Shown: positions 43,185 to 52,764, counted from the stretch's first letter. The stretch: DNA of 64,000 nucleotides from Desulfosporosinus cupriresistens (GCF_001707885.1 NZ_MASS01000017.1:1-64000), one strand, 5' to 3'. Notes: generated by a model from the sequence alone, not told the origin. Numbers and translations: made by a program.

Positions 43185-43427
43185 TTGAGCCACAAAGATG
43201 AAGCCACACGAGAAGCTTTAGCCAGTGAATTAGGAGAACTTAAGGATAAATACTCCAAGTTGGAACATGATTATAATGAGTTGAAACATCAGTCTTCTCA
43301 AGTCCAAGCTCTGGGATTAGGGCAAACACAAGGGCAGCAGACTTTTCAACCACAACACGAACAACTTAAAAACAACTTTTACAATGAGGCAAATTTAGAG
43401 GTTGCCAGTGAACTAGGACATTCTTAA
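43185..43427 (+). CDS. Small coiled-coil protein with SASP protease-like motifs
   Basis: An 80-residue acidic protein: TREALASELGELKDKYSKLE, a heptad-like stretch of about 30 residues, a Gln-rich linker, and the tail NEANLEVASELGHS. EVASEL resembles the GPR germination-protease cleavage sequence of small acid-soluble spore proteins (E-I/F/V-A-S-E-F/L), and ASELG occurs twice. The TTG start 43185 has AAGGAGG 8 nt upstream. A spore role is speculative; no standard SASP fold is seen. Confidence 0.6.
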   Translation: MSHKDEATREALASELGELKDKYSKLEHDYNELKHQSSQVQALGLGQTQGQQTFQPQHEQLKNNFYNEANLEVASELGHS

Positions 43428-43565
43428 TAAACCGGAAATATGAATACCCATAACTAGTTAATCCATTTTATTTGACCGAACAAAAGGGAAGAGCCTACAA
43501 GCTTTTCCCTTTTCTCTATGTTCTAATTGTTCCCTTTCTGCCGTACTATAAATGGGGGGGATGGA

Positions 43566-44342
43566 ATGCAAGGTGTTCAATTCGATTCAGAAATTCTCTA
43601 TGTTCAAAAACTATATTATTTCTTATTCTTAGCGACGTTTACAATGCTTACCTGTGCGATTGCTTTCTGGCGTTTTGGCTTAAACATCGGCCTACTTATT
43701 CTGGGAGGCGGCCTCGCTATTTCCTATATCGCCATGTTTAAAAAAAAGAATTTTTCACCTCCTGAAAAAAAGATAACTGCCAAACGAATGGCCCACGCAA
43801 TTTCTCAAGACACCAGTCCCGTATCAATTGCTCGTTTTGCTTGCCAACTTTATTACTACTTTCATAAACCTGCTCAAGCTATTTCTCTGCTCGAAAAATT
43901 TTTACCCACCCATGACCCTCTGCTCTGCATGACACTTGGGGACATCCTTCTGAAAGAAGGCGAAGCGAAACGTGCACTCTATGTTTTGCGAGATAATCCT
44001 TATGCCTTAATCGACCCACTTCTGCTAACTACTCAAGGTCGGGCTCTCATTGAAATCGAGAAAATTCCTGAAGCTGTGCGAATGTTCGAGCGGAGCTTAC
44101 ATATTGCTAAACAAAATGGCTTCCCTAGAAATGGAGCCCATTGGCTTACCCAAAAATTCCTTGCTATAAGCTATACAGCAAGCATTCATCATACTTTGGC
44201 AGACTGTTATGTTATTCTTGGAAATCCACCTAAAGCAAAACATCATTACCAAGCTGGTAACCGATTTCTCTTTGATCTTTCACTATGGCGTCACCAGTCA
44301 GAGCCTATTCATTCCCAACAGATATACAATAAATCTCATTAG
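43566..44342 (+). CDS. Membrane-anchored TPR-like protein
   Basis: This 258-residue protein has two N-terminal membrane helices (about residues 15-35 and 38-58), then a helical repeat region: ISLLEKFLPTHDP, CMTLGDILLKEGEAKRALYVL, ALIEIEKIPEAVRMFERSL and LADCYVILGNPPKAKHHYQAG look like degenerate tetratricopeptide repeats. This suggests a protein-protein interaction role at the membrane. ATG 43566 follows GGGGGG. Not otherwise recognised. Confidence 0.7.
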   Translation: MQGVQFDSEILYVQKLYYFLFLATFTMLTCAIAFWRFGLNIGLLILGGGLAISYIAMFKKKNFSPPEKKITAKRMAHAISQDTSPVSIARFACQLYYYFHKPAQAISLLEKFLPTHDPLLCMTLGDILLKEGEAKRALYVLRDNPYALIDPLLLTTQGRALIEIEKIPEAVRMFERSLHIAKQNGFPRNGAHWLTQKFLAISYTASIHHTLADCYVILGNPPKAKHHYQAGNRFLFDLSLWRHQSEPIHSQQIYNKSH

Positions 44343-44488
44343 TTCATCAATCTTTCCTCTTTTATCCTGAGTTTAGCGCCCTATTCCAACAGTTTTCTCA
44401 AGAGTAATTCTCTATAATAAGGATAAGACAATATATTATGGCAAAATCGGACAATACTAACGTTAAGTACTCGAATGGAGGGTGAAAA

Positions 44489-44710
44489 ATGCTGTCAACT
44501 CATGGTGAAGAAGTTCTAGGATTTATCCGTGATTTCGAAACATCCTCTCGGGATTATCTCCGCTCCAAAGGCTTGAGTGAATACGAGATGACCAACGCCT
44601 ATCTCGATCTACAATGGAATTTCCTCCATACGATTCTCAAACAACGTTCTGAGAAGATGCGCAGAACTTCTCGACGCCATATTCTGCATCCAAAGAAACA
44701 TGCGATATAA
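44489..44710 (+). CDS. Small conserved hypothetical protein
   Basis: A 73-residue helical protein, HGEEVLGFIRDFETSSRDYL then a basic tail (KMRRTSRRHILHPKKHAI). The basic end suggests nucleic acid or membrane association. AATGGAGGGTGAAAA precedes the ATG and a good terminator follows. Family not recognised. Confidence 0.65.
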   Translation: MLSTHGEEVLGFIRDFETSSRDYLRSKGLSEYEMTNAYLDLQWNFLHTILKQRSEKMRRTSRRHILHPKKHAI

Positions 44711-44712
44711 AT

Positions 44713-44753
44713 AACCCCCAATCGCTTTTCAACTGAATAAGTGATTGGGGGTT
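44713..44753. terminator. 15-bp bidirectional terminator
   Basis: AACCCCCAATCGCTT (44713-44727) pairs with 44739-44753 (one G-T wobble), followed by TTG. Between convergent genes. Confidence 0.9.
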
Positions 44754-44772
44754 TTGTTCACACAATTAACTT

Positions 44773-46359
44773 TTACCTAAAGAATGAGGCCTTGTACAAA
44801 CGTTGATACCTCTGTAATGCACGAATAGCTGTCAGGGTCGTAGTTAAGGGTTCTTCATAGTTCCATCCTTTTGCATATACCCCACGGTAAGAAGGTTCAA
44901 ACGAACCATTGCTGTTCTGAGCAGCGAGAAGATTCCTTATTCCTTTTCCCAATATTCCTCTGGGAACTATTCTTGTATACCGCCATAACCCTGAAAGAGA
45001 TAAGCTGGTCTCGACAACAGAACCCCAGCCCCCATCACTACTCTGAGCTTTTATTATAAACTCTTGTGCTTTTTTTCTTGCCCCTAAAATGTGGCGTGCA
45101 GTATTCCACCGTTCCCAACTAAACTTCCATTTACTGAGTAATTCTAAGGCCTGGGCCGTGCTATAAACTGGCCCCTCGAACCATGATGCTGGAAAGGCAC
45201 CTTGATCGTCCTGCTGGGCTAAAATCCAATTTAAACCTCGCCATATCTTTTCATCTTGCGTACGTGTACGCCACCATAGCGCCTCAAGAACATGAATGCT
45301 AACATCAACACTCGGAATGTATACTGGTAACTCTGAAGAGACTTGGGGAGGTATACCTTGAAAGCTGGGAAATGTTCCCCAACTCCCGTCAGTATTTTGT
45401 AGCCGCTTTAGGAGACTTACGCCCAATTGATTCTGTTCTCCAAGTACCTGATGTAAACCGATCAAGGCTACTGCCGTATCGTCCAAATCAGGGTGAGTAT
45501 ATGGAGGGGTACTACCATAACTCCCGTCTACATTTTGCCCTCTTTTTAACCAATCTACCGCTTGACCTATCCAAGGAATATCTGCAGGCCTTTGAGCTGT
45601 CTCAGCAAAGACACTAGCAGCCCAACCTATAGCCCATATTTTTAGTTGGTCAAAGGCAGGCCACCCACCCCCTGGATATTGTTTTTGTACTAACCACCGT
45701 CCGGCTCTTTGTGTTTGTTCAGCATAGCCTCCCTTATTCATAAGCGCAAGAATTGACAAACTCGTTGCAATAATATCCTCTGCCCAAGAACCGTCAGACA
45801 TTTGGGTTTTCAAAAGATACTGAATGCCTTTCTGACTTCCCTCTTGAGAGTTTGAGGCGAGGAGTGATGCCGCTACAACAACTGGCCGACCATAAAGTGG
45901 TAGCTTGGCTAAGACTCTATCTTCCAAAATAGTCGGGAGCAAGATCTCTTCCGGCGTAGGTCCCTCCAACCCTGGGACCACTCTTTGCCCTAACGATAAG
46001 ATCATATGAGAAAACTGCCTTGCTTGAGATAAGATAATGATTCTAGCCATCCACCCACCTTGGCTCCCTTGAAGAACCGTCTCAACGATCTGAGTAATCT
46101 CTTCATCTGGTTTGTCACCAGGAAACTTTCCCCATCCTCCTTGACGATTCTGCCTTAACCATTGAATACCTCGCTGTTGAGCTTTCTCAAATCCCCTTCC
46201 AACTGCGAGCAAAGCCAGTGCGGCTAGCGCTGTAGCCCCTGGGCTTGGAGATACACCGTGAGTTTCGTCAAGATTTCCTGACAAGATTTGTTCCACACCA
46301 TCAACCACAAAATGCCTAGCATTATTAAGGCTCTCTTGGACTTCGTTTTTAAGATCCAT
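44773..46359 (-). CDS. Class II terpene cyclase, squalene-hopene/sporulenol type
   Basis: This 528-residue protein is an alpha-alpha barrel repeat protein with QW-type motifs (QGGWGKFPG, DGSWAEDI, GGGWPAFDQ, DGSYGSTPPY, DGSWGTFPS, DGGWGSV, NGSFEPSY). The catalytic acid motif DxDD is present as DLDDTAVAL near residues 291-294. That makes an active protonation-initiated cyclase plausible; squalene-hopene cyclases and sporulenol synthase share this design but are about 100 residues longer. ATG 46359 follows GGACGGAG. Substrate unknown, since no squalene or tetraprenyl gene is nearby. Confidence 0.85.
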   Translation of the reverse strand: MDLKNEVQESLNNARHFVVDGVEQILSGNLDETHGVSPSPGATALAALALLAVGRGFEKAQQRGIQWLRQNRQGGWGKFPGDKPDEEITQIVETVLQGSQGGWMARIIILSQARQFSHMILSLGQRVVPGLEGPTPEEILLPTILEDRVLAKLPLYGRPVVVAASLLASNSQEGSQKGIQYLLKTQMSDGSWAEDIIATSLSILALMNKGGYAEQTQRAGRWLVQKQYPGGGWPAFDQLKIWAIGWAASVFAETAQRPADIPWIGQAVDWLKRGQNVDGSYGSTPPYTHPDLDDTAVALIGLHQVLGEQNQLGVSLLKRLQNTDGSWGTFPSFQGIPPQVSSELPVYIPSVDVSIHVLEALWWRTRTQDEKIWRGLNWILAQQDDQGAFPASWFEGPVYSTAQALELLSKWKFSWERWNTARHILGARKKAQEFIIKAQSSDGGWGSVVETSLSLSGLWRYTRIVPRGILGKGIRNLLAAQNSNGSFEPSYRGVYAKGWNYEEPLTTTLTAIRALQRYQRLYKASFFR

Positions 46360-46441
46360 AGCACCGTCTCCGTCCTTATATTTAGCGCATGCCATAATAT
46401 GATTTATGTAAGAAGGAGGAAAATTGTTCAAAAAAGAAAAA

Positions 46442-46463
46442 CGCTGAACCCTGAGGTTCAGCG
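46442..46463. other. 9-bp hairpin
   Basis: CGCTGAACC (46442-46450) pairs with GGTTCAGCG (46455-46463), loop CTGA, preceded by an A-rich run. It lies 80 nt upstream of the cyclase start and may end leftward transcription from the GNAT gene. 46464-46656 shows no gene except a degraded reading frame ending VDPSSEEVS at the edge of repeat A. Confidence 0.5.
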
Positions 46464-46656
46464 GATCTTCTCACTTATACATTCGAAAACAAAAACACAT
46501 ACATGAAATCGCTCCCCAAAGGCTTATAAGGCATTAGAAATTCAACCGTTATTGCGTCAAGGACGTTATAGCTCAAGAGTTCCGAAAACATTTGTATTTC
46601 AAGACAAACTGCGTCACATGCCCCTCGTCGTACCAGTCCTCGTCGACCCAAGCTCA

Positions 46657-46832
46657 GAGGAAGTTTCTTAGCTTAATGAGCACTTTAGTGGAATCGCGTC
46701 AATGAGCGCAGGCGATAAGGCGTTAAGAAACGCAACGGTTCACATGCAGAACATCCCTGAGGTTTTGCGTTTTAGCCTTAGCGTCAAGGGAATAGCGATG
46801 GAACGTGTGCGAATGGGCTAAGAAACTTCCTC
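46657..46832. repeat. Repeat family A, copy 2 (176 bp)
   Basis: Termini GAGGAAGTTTCTTAG (46657-46671) and CTAAGAAACTTCCTC (46818-46832). The shorter, possibly archetypal form: the interior can pair imperfectly along most of its length, AAGGCGTTAAGAAACGCAA against TTTTGCGTTTTAGCCTT. It lies 1 nt beyond the stop codon of the GNAT gene. No coding capacity. Confidence 0.78.
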
Positions 46833-46833
46833 T

Positions 46834-47286
46834 CTAAAGCATCCGACTCACAGCAATCTCATCACAATTTGGAAACTTGATACAATTAATACACTCAGAC
46901 CAAACTTTCTGGGGCATTTGATCTTTACTGACTTCTTCATAACCACAGTATTTAAAGAACTCAGGCTGATAAGTCAAAGCAAAAAGCCTAGTACAACCCA
47001 ATTCCCTCGCTTCTTCTTCAAGTCCCTTAACGATCTGTGTTCCAATACCTCTTCTTTTATAATCATTGGAGACTGCCAGCGCTCGAATTTCTGCTAAGTC
47101 ACTCCATAGAATGTGCAGTGAAGCAACCCCCACCAATTTCCCGTCTACTTCAGCTAGCAAGAACTCACGAATATTTTCATAAAGCATATTTCGTGATCGG
47201 CCGAGCATTAGTCCTTGTTCTGCATTACTATTAATCAATAACATCATCTCTTCGACGTCCGCTATTCGCGCCTTACGTAACTTCAT
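46834..47286 (-). CDS. GNAT acetyltransferase, ArgA-like
   Basis: This 150-residue single-domain acetyltransferase has ALAVSNDYKRRGIGTQIVKGL (acetyl-CoA loop R/QxxGxG/A) and the tail MPQKVWSECINCIKFPNCDE, a Cys-containing signature of the short amino-acid N-acetyltransferases that act as N-acetylglutamate synthase in Clostridia. AAGGAG precedes ATG 47286. Arginine synthesis is the likely role, but other arg genes are not nearby. Confidence 0.82.
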   Translation of the reverse strand: MKLRKARIADVEEMMLLINSNAEQGLMLGRSRNMLYENIREFLLAEVDGKLVGVASLHILWSDLAEIRALAVSNDYKRRGIGTQIVKGLEEEARELGCTRLFALTYQPEFFKYCGYEEVSKDQMPQKVWSECINCIKFPNCDEIAVSRML

Positions 47287-47330
47287 CTCTTTTTCTCCTT
47301 TATACATTTTGTATAATTATACAACAGTTC

Positions 47331-47891
47331 TTATATTGTTGCATCTCCTTTTTTTAGCGGATAGCTGCCTATTGAATGATAAATGTGGCATCCTCGTTCT
47401 TTGACACTTTGTATCAACTCAAATGTTGCGACTGTTTCGGTTCTGAGGAATTTTCTATCCTTTCTCAAGATATTCTCGTTAATTCCATCGATTCCACCGC
47501 TCGCTAAGGTTATATGTGGTTGATAGCTACGAAATTCAGGAGGTATGCCTATGTTTCTTAGGGCACTCTCTATGGCAATTTGGAGGGAGATAAGTACCGT
47601 ACTTTGCACACCCATCCATAAAATACGCGGAGCTTTAATAGTCGGGAATACGCCCAACTCCTGAAAGATAATCTCAAAAGGGCAAAATTGGGAGCTTACT
47701 TCCTTAAGCGTTTTATGAATATCTTGAACTTTCAATTCCCTAACCTCACCAAGAAATTTCAAGGTTAAATGGAGGTTATTTGGTATACGCCAATATCCTT
47801 TAATGCCATACTCCTGTTGCAATTTGACTTGCCAGGTTTGAAGAAAAGCGATTGTCTCTTTAGACCAACCAATACTTACAAAAATACGCAC
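47331..47891 (-). CDS. thpR: RNA 2',3'-cyclic phosphodiesterase
   Basis: This 186-residue 2H-family phosphoesterase starts MRIFVSIGW and has both catalytic HxT motifs, HLTLKFLGEV (about residue 42) and HITLASGG. Such ThpR/LigT enzymes hydrolyse RNA 2',3'-cyclic phosphates. It lies 44 nt before the GNAT gene on the same strand. Confidence 0.92.
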   Translation of the reverse strand: MRIFVSIGWSKETIAFLQTWQVKLQQEYGIKGYWRIPNNLHLTLKFLGEVRELKVQDIHKTLKEVSSQFCPFEIIFQELGVFPTIKAPRILWMGVQSTVLISLQIAIESALRNIGIPPEFRSYQPHITLASGGIDGINENILRKDRKFLRTETVATFELIQSVKERGCHIYHSIGSYPLKKGDATI

Positions 47892-48155
47892 ACAAACCCC
47901 TGCCTTTTGCCCTATTCAGGAAAACCCCCTATTAAACAAGAAGAAGTTACTTCCAAAGTCTTATTTTTTGCATTCCCGCTAAATTTGTCGTATTTTTCTA
48001 GCGTCCTTTTCGAAAACAAGTTTACACATTTGAAGATTTTAAGCCTGTTTGCGGCATTTTTTCTCTTTTAATATATCTCCTTTTTTTTACATTTTTCCGC
48101 GCTTCATTATGGTACACTATTTCAGTGTTGTTCATTGTCTTTATTGGAGGGGGGA

Positions 48156-49565
48156 TTGTATAATGTGTTTTCCCTAAAAATTCGTTTTCTTCATCGACAA
48201 AGTGTCTTGTTATTTTTATCGCTTGTCCTTATTATAACCATTGCCATAATTAATATCTTACCACTCCCTATTTATTTACGTCTTATTCTTCTATTCTTTC
48301 CTATCCTCACGATTATTTTATGGTTTGAGCTTTGGTTAAGCACTTGGGGCAAGGCATGGATATTATCGGCAACAATGCTCGTGGTTTCTTCACAAGTGTA
48401 TTCTAGTCATCCTATAATCCCGTTGCTTCTGGTTAATATTCTCTTCCTGCTGGGGATAGTGTTTCTCTACGTCCACAAAGAAACACAAGAACGCTTACTT
48501 CATCAATCTCACATCAAAGCGATGCGTGTGTTGCTTCGACAAGATCCTCCCTTAATACAAACTGTTGACTACACTCGAGAAGCGGCTATCTTGTTAGACA
48601 ATAAAGCGGTTATAGTAGAATCCAATCCTCAATCGACCCTTCTGTTATCGTTATCCGAATCATCTTTAATTGGTCAACCTATATCGGATGTTTTAGGTAT
48701 CTTGCATAACTTTCAACCGACCAACTCACCAGTTACCGGTGAATTCATCTGGAAAACTCCGCAGGATATCAAACACCTACGATTTCGAACTCGGCCTTTA
48801 CTAGACTATGACATTCCATCAGGGACTCTTTTAATAATTTACGATATCAGTGAAGAAAAAAAAAGCTCAGAAGCCTATTTGCAAGCTGCTAAACTTTCCA
48901 TTATCGGCCAGGTCTCTGCGGGTTTAGCCCATGAAATCCGCAACCCCCTAACAACCCTCAAAGGCTTTATGCAACTGATCTCCCCCGAACAATGGCCTGA
49001 GTCCTTCCGACCATATCAGCAACTTATGCTGGATGAAATCCATTCTATCGACCAAATGCTCAATAAGTTCGTCCTTGTAACAAGCCCTTCAGCGCCTCAA
49101 ATGGCACCCGTCAACATGACAAAAACCGTTCATGCTCTGACGCAAATGATTCAGCCCATTTGTCTCATGCAGAGTGTTACCCTTGTTCTTGAGCTCTCCG
49201 CTCATTCAGTCTATGTTATGGGTGACCATGAACAACTTTCTCAGGCACTTCTGTCTCTTTTGAATAACGCGTTTGAAGCTTCGCCCAAAGGAGGAGAAGT
49301 TATTATTCGTATCACGGAACACGATTCGTACGTACGCCTAAGCGTTATCGATAACGGCCCCGGTATTCCTGAAAACCTCCGTCATCGTGTCCTTGATCCG
49401 TTCTTCACCACACAAGATGAAGGCACAGGATTGGGGTTAACCATTGCCCAACAAATCGTCCTCGCTCACCATGGTAAACTTCACTTTTCAGAACCCACTA
49501 GTGGAACTGAAGTGCTGATTGATTTACCCTGTTTATCGAATTTTACGAGTAACCTTTCTGCATAA
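48156..49565 (+). CDS. Membrane sensor histidine kinase, sporulation KinB-like
   Basis: This 469-residue kinase has about four or five N-terminal membrane helices (to about residue 110), a PAS-like domain (about 125-235), then HisKA with the phospho-His in GLAHEIRNPLTTLKGF (about 259), and HATPase motifs N (LLNNAFEAS), G1 (DNGPGIP), F and G2 (GTGLGLTIAQQ). No response regulator is encoded next to it. The HExRNPLTxLKGF box and orphan status fit sporulation kinases that phosphorylate Spo0F or Spo0A. TTG 48156 has GGAGG 5 nt upstream; GTG 48165 is also possible. Confidence 0.88.
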   Translation: MYNVFSLKIRFLHRQSVLLFLSLVLIITIAIINILPLPIYLRLILLFFPILTIILWFELWLSTWGKAWILSATMLVVSSQVYSSHPIIPLLLVNILFLLGIVFLYVHKETQERLLHQSHIKAMRVLLRQDPPLIQTVDYTREAAILLDNKAVIVESNPQSTLLLSLSESSLIGQPISDVLGILHNFQPTNSPVTGEFIWKTPQDIKHLRFRTRPLLDYDIPSGTLLIIYDISEEKKSSEAYLQAAKLSIIGQVSAGLAHEIRNPLTTLKGFMQLISPEQWPESFRPYQQLMLDEIHSIDQMLNKFVLVTSPSAPQMAPVNMTKTVHALTQMIQPICLMQSVTLVLELSAHSVYVMGDHEQLSQALLSLLNNAFEASPKGGEVIIRITEHDSYVRLSVIDNGPGIPENLRHRVLDPFFTTQDEGTGLGLTIAQQIVLAHHGKLHFSEPTSGTEVLIDLPCLSNFTSNLSA

Positions 49566-50790
49566 GTAAATGGTTCATAAGTGTGCTTTGAGAATTCAGT
49601 TCATAAATTCCTTTTTCCCGCCAATTTTCAGGCAACGTCCAGATCGGAAATTTGGCCACATCTTTTAGCCAGCAGTACCAACGACGAATTTCTTCCTCCA
49701 TGCCGAGTGTTGTTAACCAATGTACTCGGCCATCCCATACTAACGAATCCCCATGCTCATCTTTTGCGTGAACCAAAAGAAGGCTTCTTTCCAGAACACA
49801 TGTCAACAGAATACTTCGAGCGGCTTTAGCAAGTGGCTTTTCAAAAATTGGACATACGACACTTAACTGCCCATTGCCTTGGAAAAAATACCATTCTTCC
49901 AGTTCGAGCACTGAGTTCTCGCCACGCTCTTTAGGAAGCCATGGCCAAGGCCAAGGGCTCCCCCAGACTGATTTAATAATGCCACCACTTTGATGAAGCC
50001 ATAAAGCTAGGAGATCTTGAGGACGCAGCTTGCCTTCTTGCTCAAGTGATTCGAGGTAATCGAGGATACTCAAAATAGTTGCGCAAAATTCCAAATTAAG
50101 TGAGCCTGAAGCATCCACCCAACCCTGTTTCTGCCACTTCAATATTTGATCACTATTCTTAAGCCACTTTACTTTAGTGCTTAGTTCAAATTTCTTACCT
50201 TTGCGACGAACTTCAGCAATCTCAAAACTCCCCCAAAGGAAAGCAATCTGTTGAGGTTTTATTTCAATACGAACCTGTCGACTGACTAAATCATCAAAAA
50301 ACGCCTTCACAATCATGAGTTGTTGCAAAGCAACTGGATTCAGTCTTTGCCCCCAGCGTTTCCAATCTGGGCGTTCTTCTCCCAGAGCGTAACGTGATCG
50401 GCTGCATAGTTGCTCCTCAGGAATAAGGTATAAACTAGGCGTAAGTTTTTCGCGCCAATAAACTGCCCGTGCGGAGATAGTTCCTCCAATTTTAGAGATT
50501 CCATTTAAAAAGGCCACAGAAAAATTAGGGGCCACAAAATAGATCACGGTTTTAGCACCATTACTGATTCGATTACCCCATAATACACCAGCCAGAAAGA
50601 ACTCCTCTTCACGTATAATAGAAGAACTGGCAATGATGCCAACTCTTAAAGTCGTCTCACCGCCCATAAAGTAAGTAAACTGTGGTGGGAGACGGTTTGC
50701 CTTCTTTTTGTCTTCTGGGCATTCTAGCCAGTTCTGAGCAATAAATAAGTCAGAATGAGCTTCCCAGATCATGTTCCAGGTGATACTCAC
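49543..50790 (-). CDS. Hypothetical protein, 415 residues
   Basis: No family recognised. Mixed alpha/beta, Trp-rich (for example SVWGSPWPWPWLPKERG). The N-terminal third holds RVGIIASSSIIREEEFFLAG and GAKTVIYFVAPNFSVAFL. The middle has a region similar in feel to a beta-barrel (KPQQIAFLWGSFEIAEVRRK). No membrane helix or signal. GTG start after GGGAGG. The 3' end overlaps the convergent kinase gene by 23 nt. Confidence 0.75.
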   Translation of the reverse strand: MSITWNMIWEAHSDLFIAQNWLECPEDKKKANRLPPQFTYFMGGETTLRVGIIASSSIIREEEFFLAGVLWGNRISNGAKTVIYFVAPNFSVAFLNGISKIGGTISARAVYWREKLTPSLYLIPEEQLCSRSRYALGEERPDWKRWGQRLNPVALQQLMIVKAFFDDLVSRQVRIEIKPQQIAFLWGSFEIAEVRRKGKKFELSTKVKWLKNSDQILKWQKQGWVDASGSLNLEFCATILSILDYLESLEQEGKLRPQDLLALWLHQSGGIIKSVWGSPWPWPWLPKERGENSVLELEEWYFFQGNGQLSVVCPIFEKPLAKAARSILLTCVLERSLLLVHAKDEHGDSLVWDGRVHWLTTLGMEEEIRRWYCWLKDVAKFPIWTLPENWREKGIYELNSQSTLMNHLLMQKGYS

Positions 50791-50903
50791 AATGAACCTC
50801 CCTTAGATTTTCTTCATATGCATGTTTACGCGCTATAGGCGAAGATCATGACACATTTATGAAAACTCCAAGCTATTTGTTGCCATTATTCCTCTAAGAG
50901 ACC

Positions 50904-51971
50904 CTATCCTCCCTGCCATCTTCGAACAATTTGCAGCGTTTCCTCGATAGGCAAAGCATAACGGATGTTTCCATCACGTCCTTCCATAGTTTGAGCCATA
51001 AACAAGGCGTTCCAAATACTTTCTGCAGTTGTTTCTACCATAGCTCTGAAGTATTGATCCAGTTTCCAATCGGATAAATAATCCTTAGATTCGCATGAAT
51101 AAGTGCTGACCATTAAACAAAAATCGCCACTTCCGGTCATCGAGATCGAACCTGTCCGGCTCATTCCCAAACTAACTCGCTTCGCAAGTTGTCGAAGCTG
51201 CCAGCGTGATAAGGGCGCATCCGTCACTCCCACAAGTATTAATGAACCCGGAACATAACCCTCTACCAACACAGACAGAAATTGACCAACTGGAACACCT
51301 GAAAAGAGGAAATCACGCAAGAGGCCAAAATTAGCCAGAGCAAGCATTCCAACAATGTAGTTGCGCCCATTCTGATCTTGAACGATACGGGATGCGCTTC
51401 CAATACCACCTTTCATTTGGAAACAAGACATACCGACCCCAGCTCCCACGTTACCTTGCTCTATCGGCCCTTTTGTCGCCCGTTGCAGAGCAAGTATAGC
51501 ATCCCGTGGCTTAACATGTCGCCCTCGAATATCATTCAAATATGAATCATCGCATTCCATGACCACAATATTCGGTGTCCGGGCATCATTTCCAATCTCG
51601 GGATTTTGTTGTAATAGATAGGTAATAACGCCGTTAGCAACATCGTTAACGCTGAGGGTATTCGTTAATAAGATAGGACAGTTCAAGAATCCCATTTCCT
51701 GGACGAAGGGAACGCCGATTGACTTTCCATACCCATTAAAAACCTCTATCCCCGCACGGCATGGTTGACGATAAAGATTGACTGGACGAGGTAAGATCGC
51801 TGTCACACCCGTTCGAACGGGACCTCTTCCCGGAACCAACGGCCCATTGCCCTGAATTAGGGATACATTTCCTACGAGCACGCCAGGAACATCTGAAATA
51901 TCATTGAAGGGACCTGTTGGCAGTTGTCCCAGCCAAAGGCCTAAACTCCTTGGAGTTCTTCTATTTTGCAT
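50904..51971 (-). CDS. P1-family (S58) peptidase, DmpA/BapA-like
   Basis: This 355-residue protein has FNDISDVPGVLVGNVS, an Asn-rich active-site region, NVGAGVGMSCFQMKGGIGSASR, in which self-cleavage before a Ser in the GxGSASR segment creates the N-terminal nucleophile, and MECDDSYLND. Such enzymes are aminopeptidases or esterases, some on beta- or D-amino acids. No signal peptide. GGGGGGATTTTTT precedes the ATG. The TetR gene lies 76 nt further along on the right in the same direction. Confidence 0.88.
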   Translation of the reverse strand: MQNRRTPRSLGLWLGQLPTGPFNDISDVPGVLVGNVSLIQGNGPLVPGRGPVRTGVTAILPRPVNLYRQPCRAGIEVFNGYGKSIGVPFVQEMGFLNCPILLTNTLSVNDVANGVITYLLQQNPEIGNDARTPNIVVMECDDSYLNDIRGRHVKPRDAILALQRATKGPIEQGNVGAGVGMSCFQMKGGIGSASRIVQDQNGRNYIVGMLALANFGLLRDFLFSGVPVGQFLSVLVEGYVPGSLILVGVTDAPLSRWQLRQLAKRVSLGMSRTGSISMTGSGDFCLMVSTYSCESKDYLSDWKLDQYFRAMVETTAESIWNALFMAQTMEGRDGNIRYALPIEETLQIVRRWQGG

Positions 51972-52047
51972 AAAAAATCCCCCCGTTGTACTCTATTAAA
52001 AACAACGAAGGGATATGAACAGACCCTATCTATTATGAATTGTCCTG

Positions 52048-52626
52048 TTATGCCTCTTGCTTTTCAGAGAGCCCATCTAAAAAGACAGATAGTGCATGAT
52101 TCAGCTCTTCATGCAAATCCCCTACACCTGAAACAAACCAGCGCATAAAATGTTGTATCATCATTCCTTCTAGACTTTCAGCCAAAAAGGCAGGATCAAA
52201 ATCACGACTAATTTCGTTACTTTGTTGCCCAACAGTTAAAATAGCGAGCAGACCATAGTGCAAACTCAGATCATAATCTGCCCCTTCGCGATTCCGTACA
52301 GTAACCCAAGCAATCTCCCGGTCATTGATCATGAATTCGGCCCAATCTTGAAGCAGGGTCTCTAGTCGCTCTCGAGTACTCAAACTGTGCTTCTGGCGGC
52401 CATTGTTGACAAGATCTTGACATGTACGTCGCGAAAATTCTAAAATGACGGCTTCTTTCGTAGGAAAATAGTTATAGAAGGTTCCTTTACCTACGTCAGC
52501 ATACTGTGTAATCTGCTCGACAGAGGTGGCCGTAAATCCTTGCAAGCGGAAAAGTTGCATGGCGTTAGAGAAGATCTTTTCACGAGTTTCTCTTTTCTTG
52601 CGCTCTCGACGAGATATATCCTGCAT
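52048..52626 (-). CDS. TetR/AcrR-family transcriptional regulator
   Basis: This 192-residue protein has the TetR DNA-binding head KREKIFSNAMQLFRLQGFTATSVEQI...VGKGTFYNYFPTKEAV (residues about 13-58), and a helical ligand domain. Upstream of the P1 peptidase gene in the same direction, so it may regulate that gene. AAGGGGG precedes the ATG. Confidence 0.92.
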   Translation of the reverse strand: MQDISRRERKKRETREKIFSNAMQLFRLQGFTATSVEQITQYADVGKGTFYNYFPTKEAVILEFSRRTCQDLVNNGRQKHSLSTRERLETLLQDWAEFMINDREIAWVTVRNREGADYDLSLHYGLLAILTVGQQSNEISRDFDPAFLAESLEGMMIQHFMRWFVSGVGDLHEELNHALSVFLDGLSEKQEA

Positions 52627-52764
52627 TTTAAATCCCCCTTAATATGGATGTGTTAGCAAAGGAGTAAACTTCTATTAGTCATTCTCCAAATTCCATATTT
52701 TTCCTTCTTTTTCCAGGGGTTTTCAGAAATTTTACTTCTCCGCATGCAGAATGGAATTATCAAA

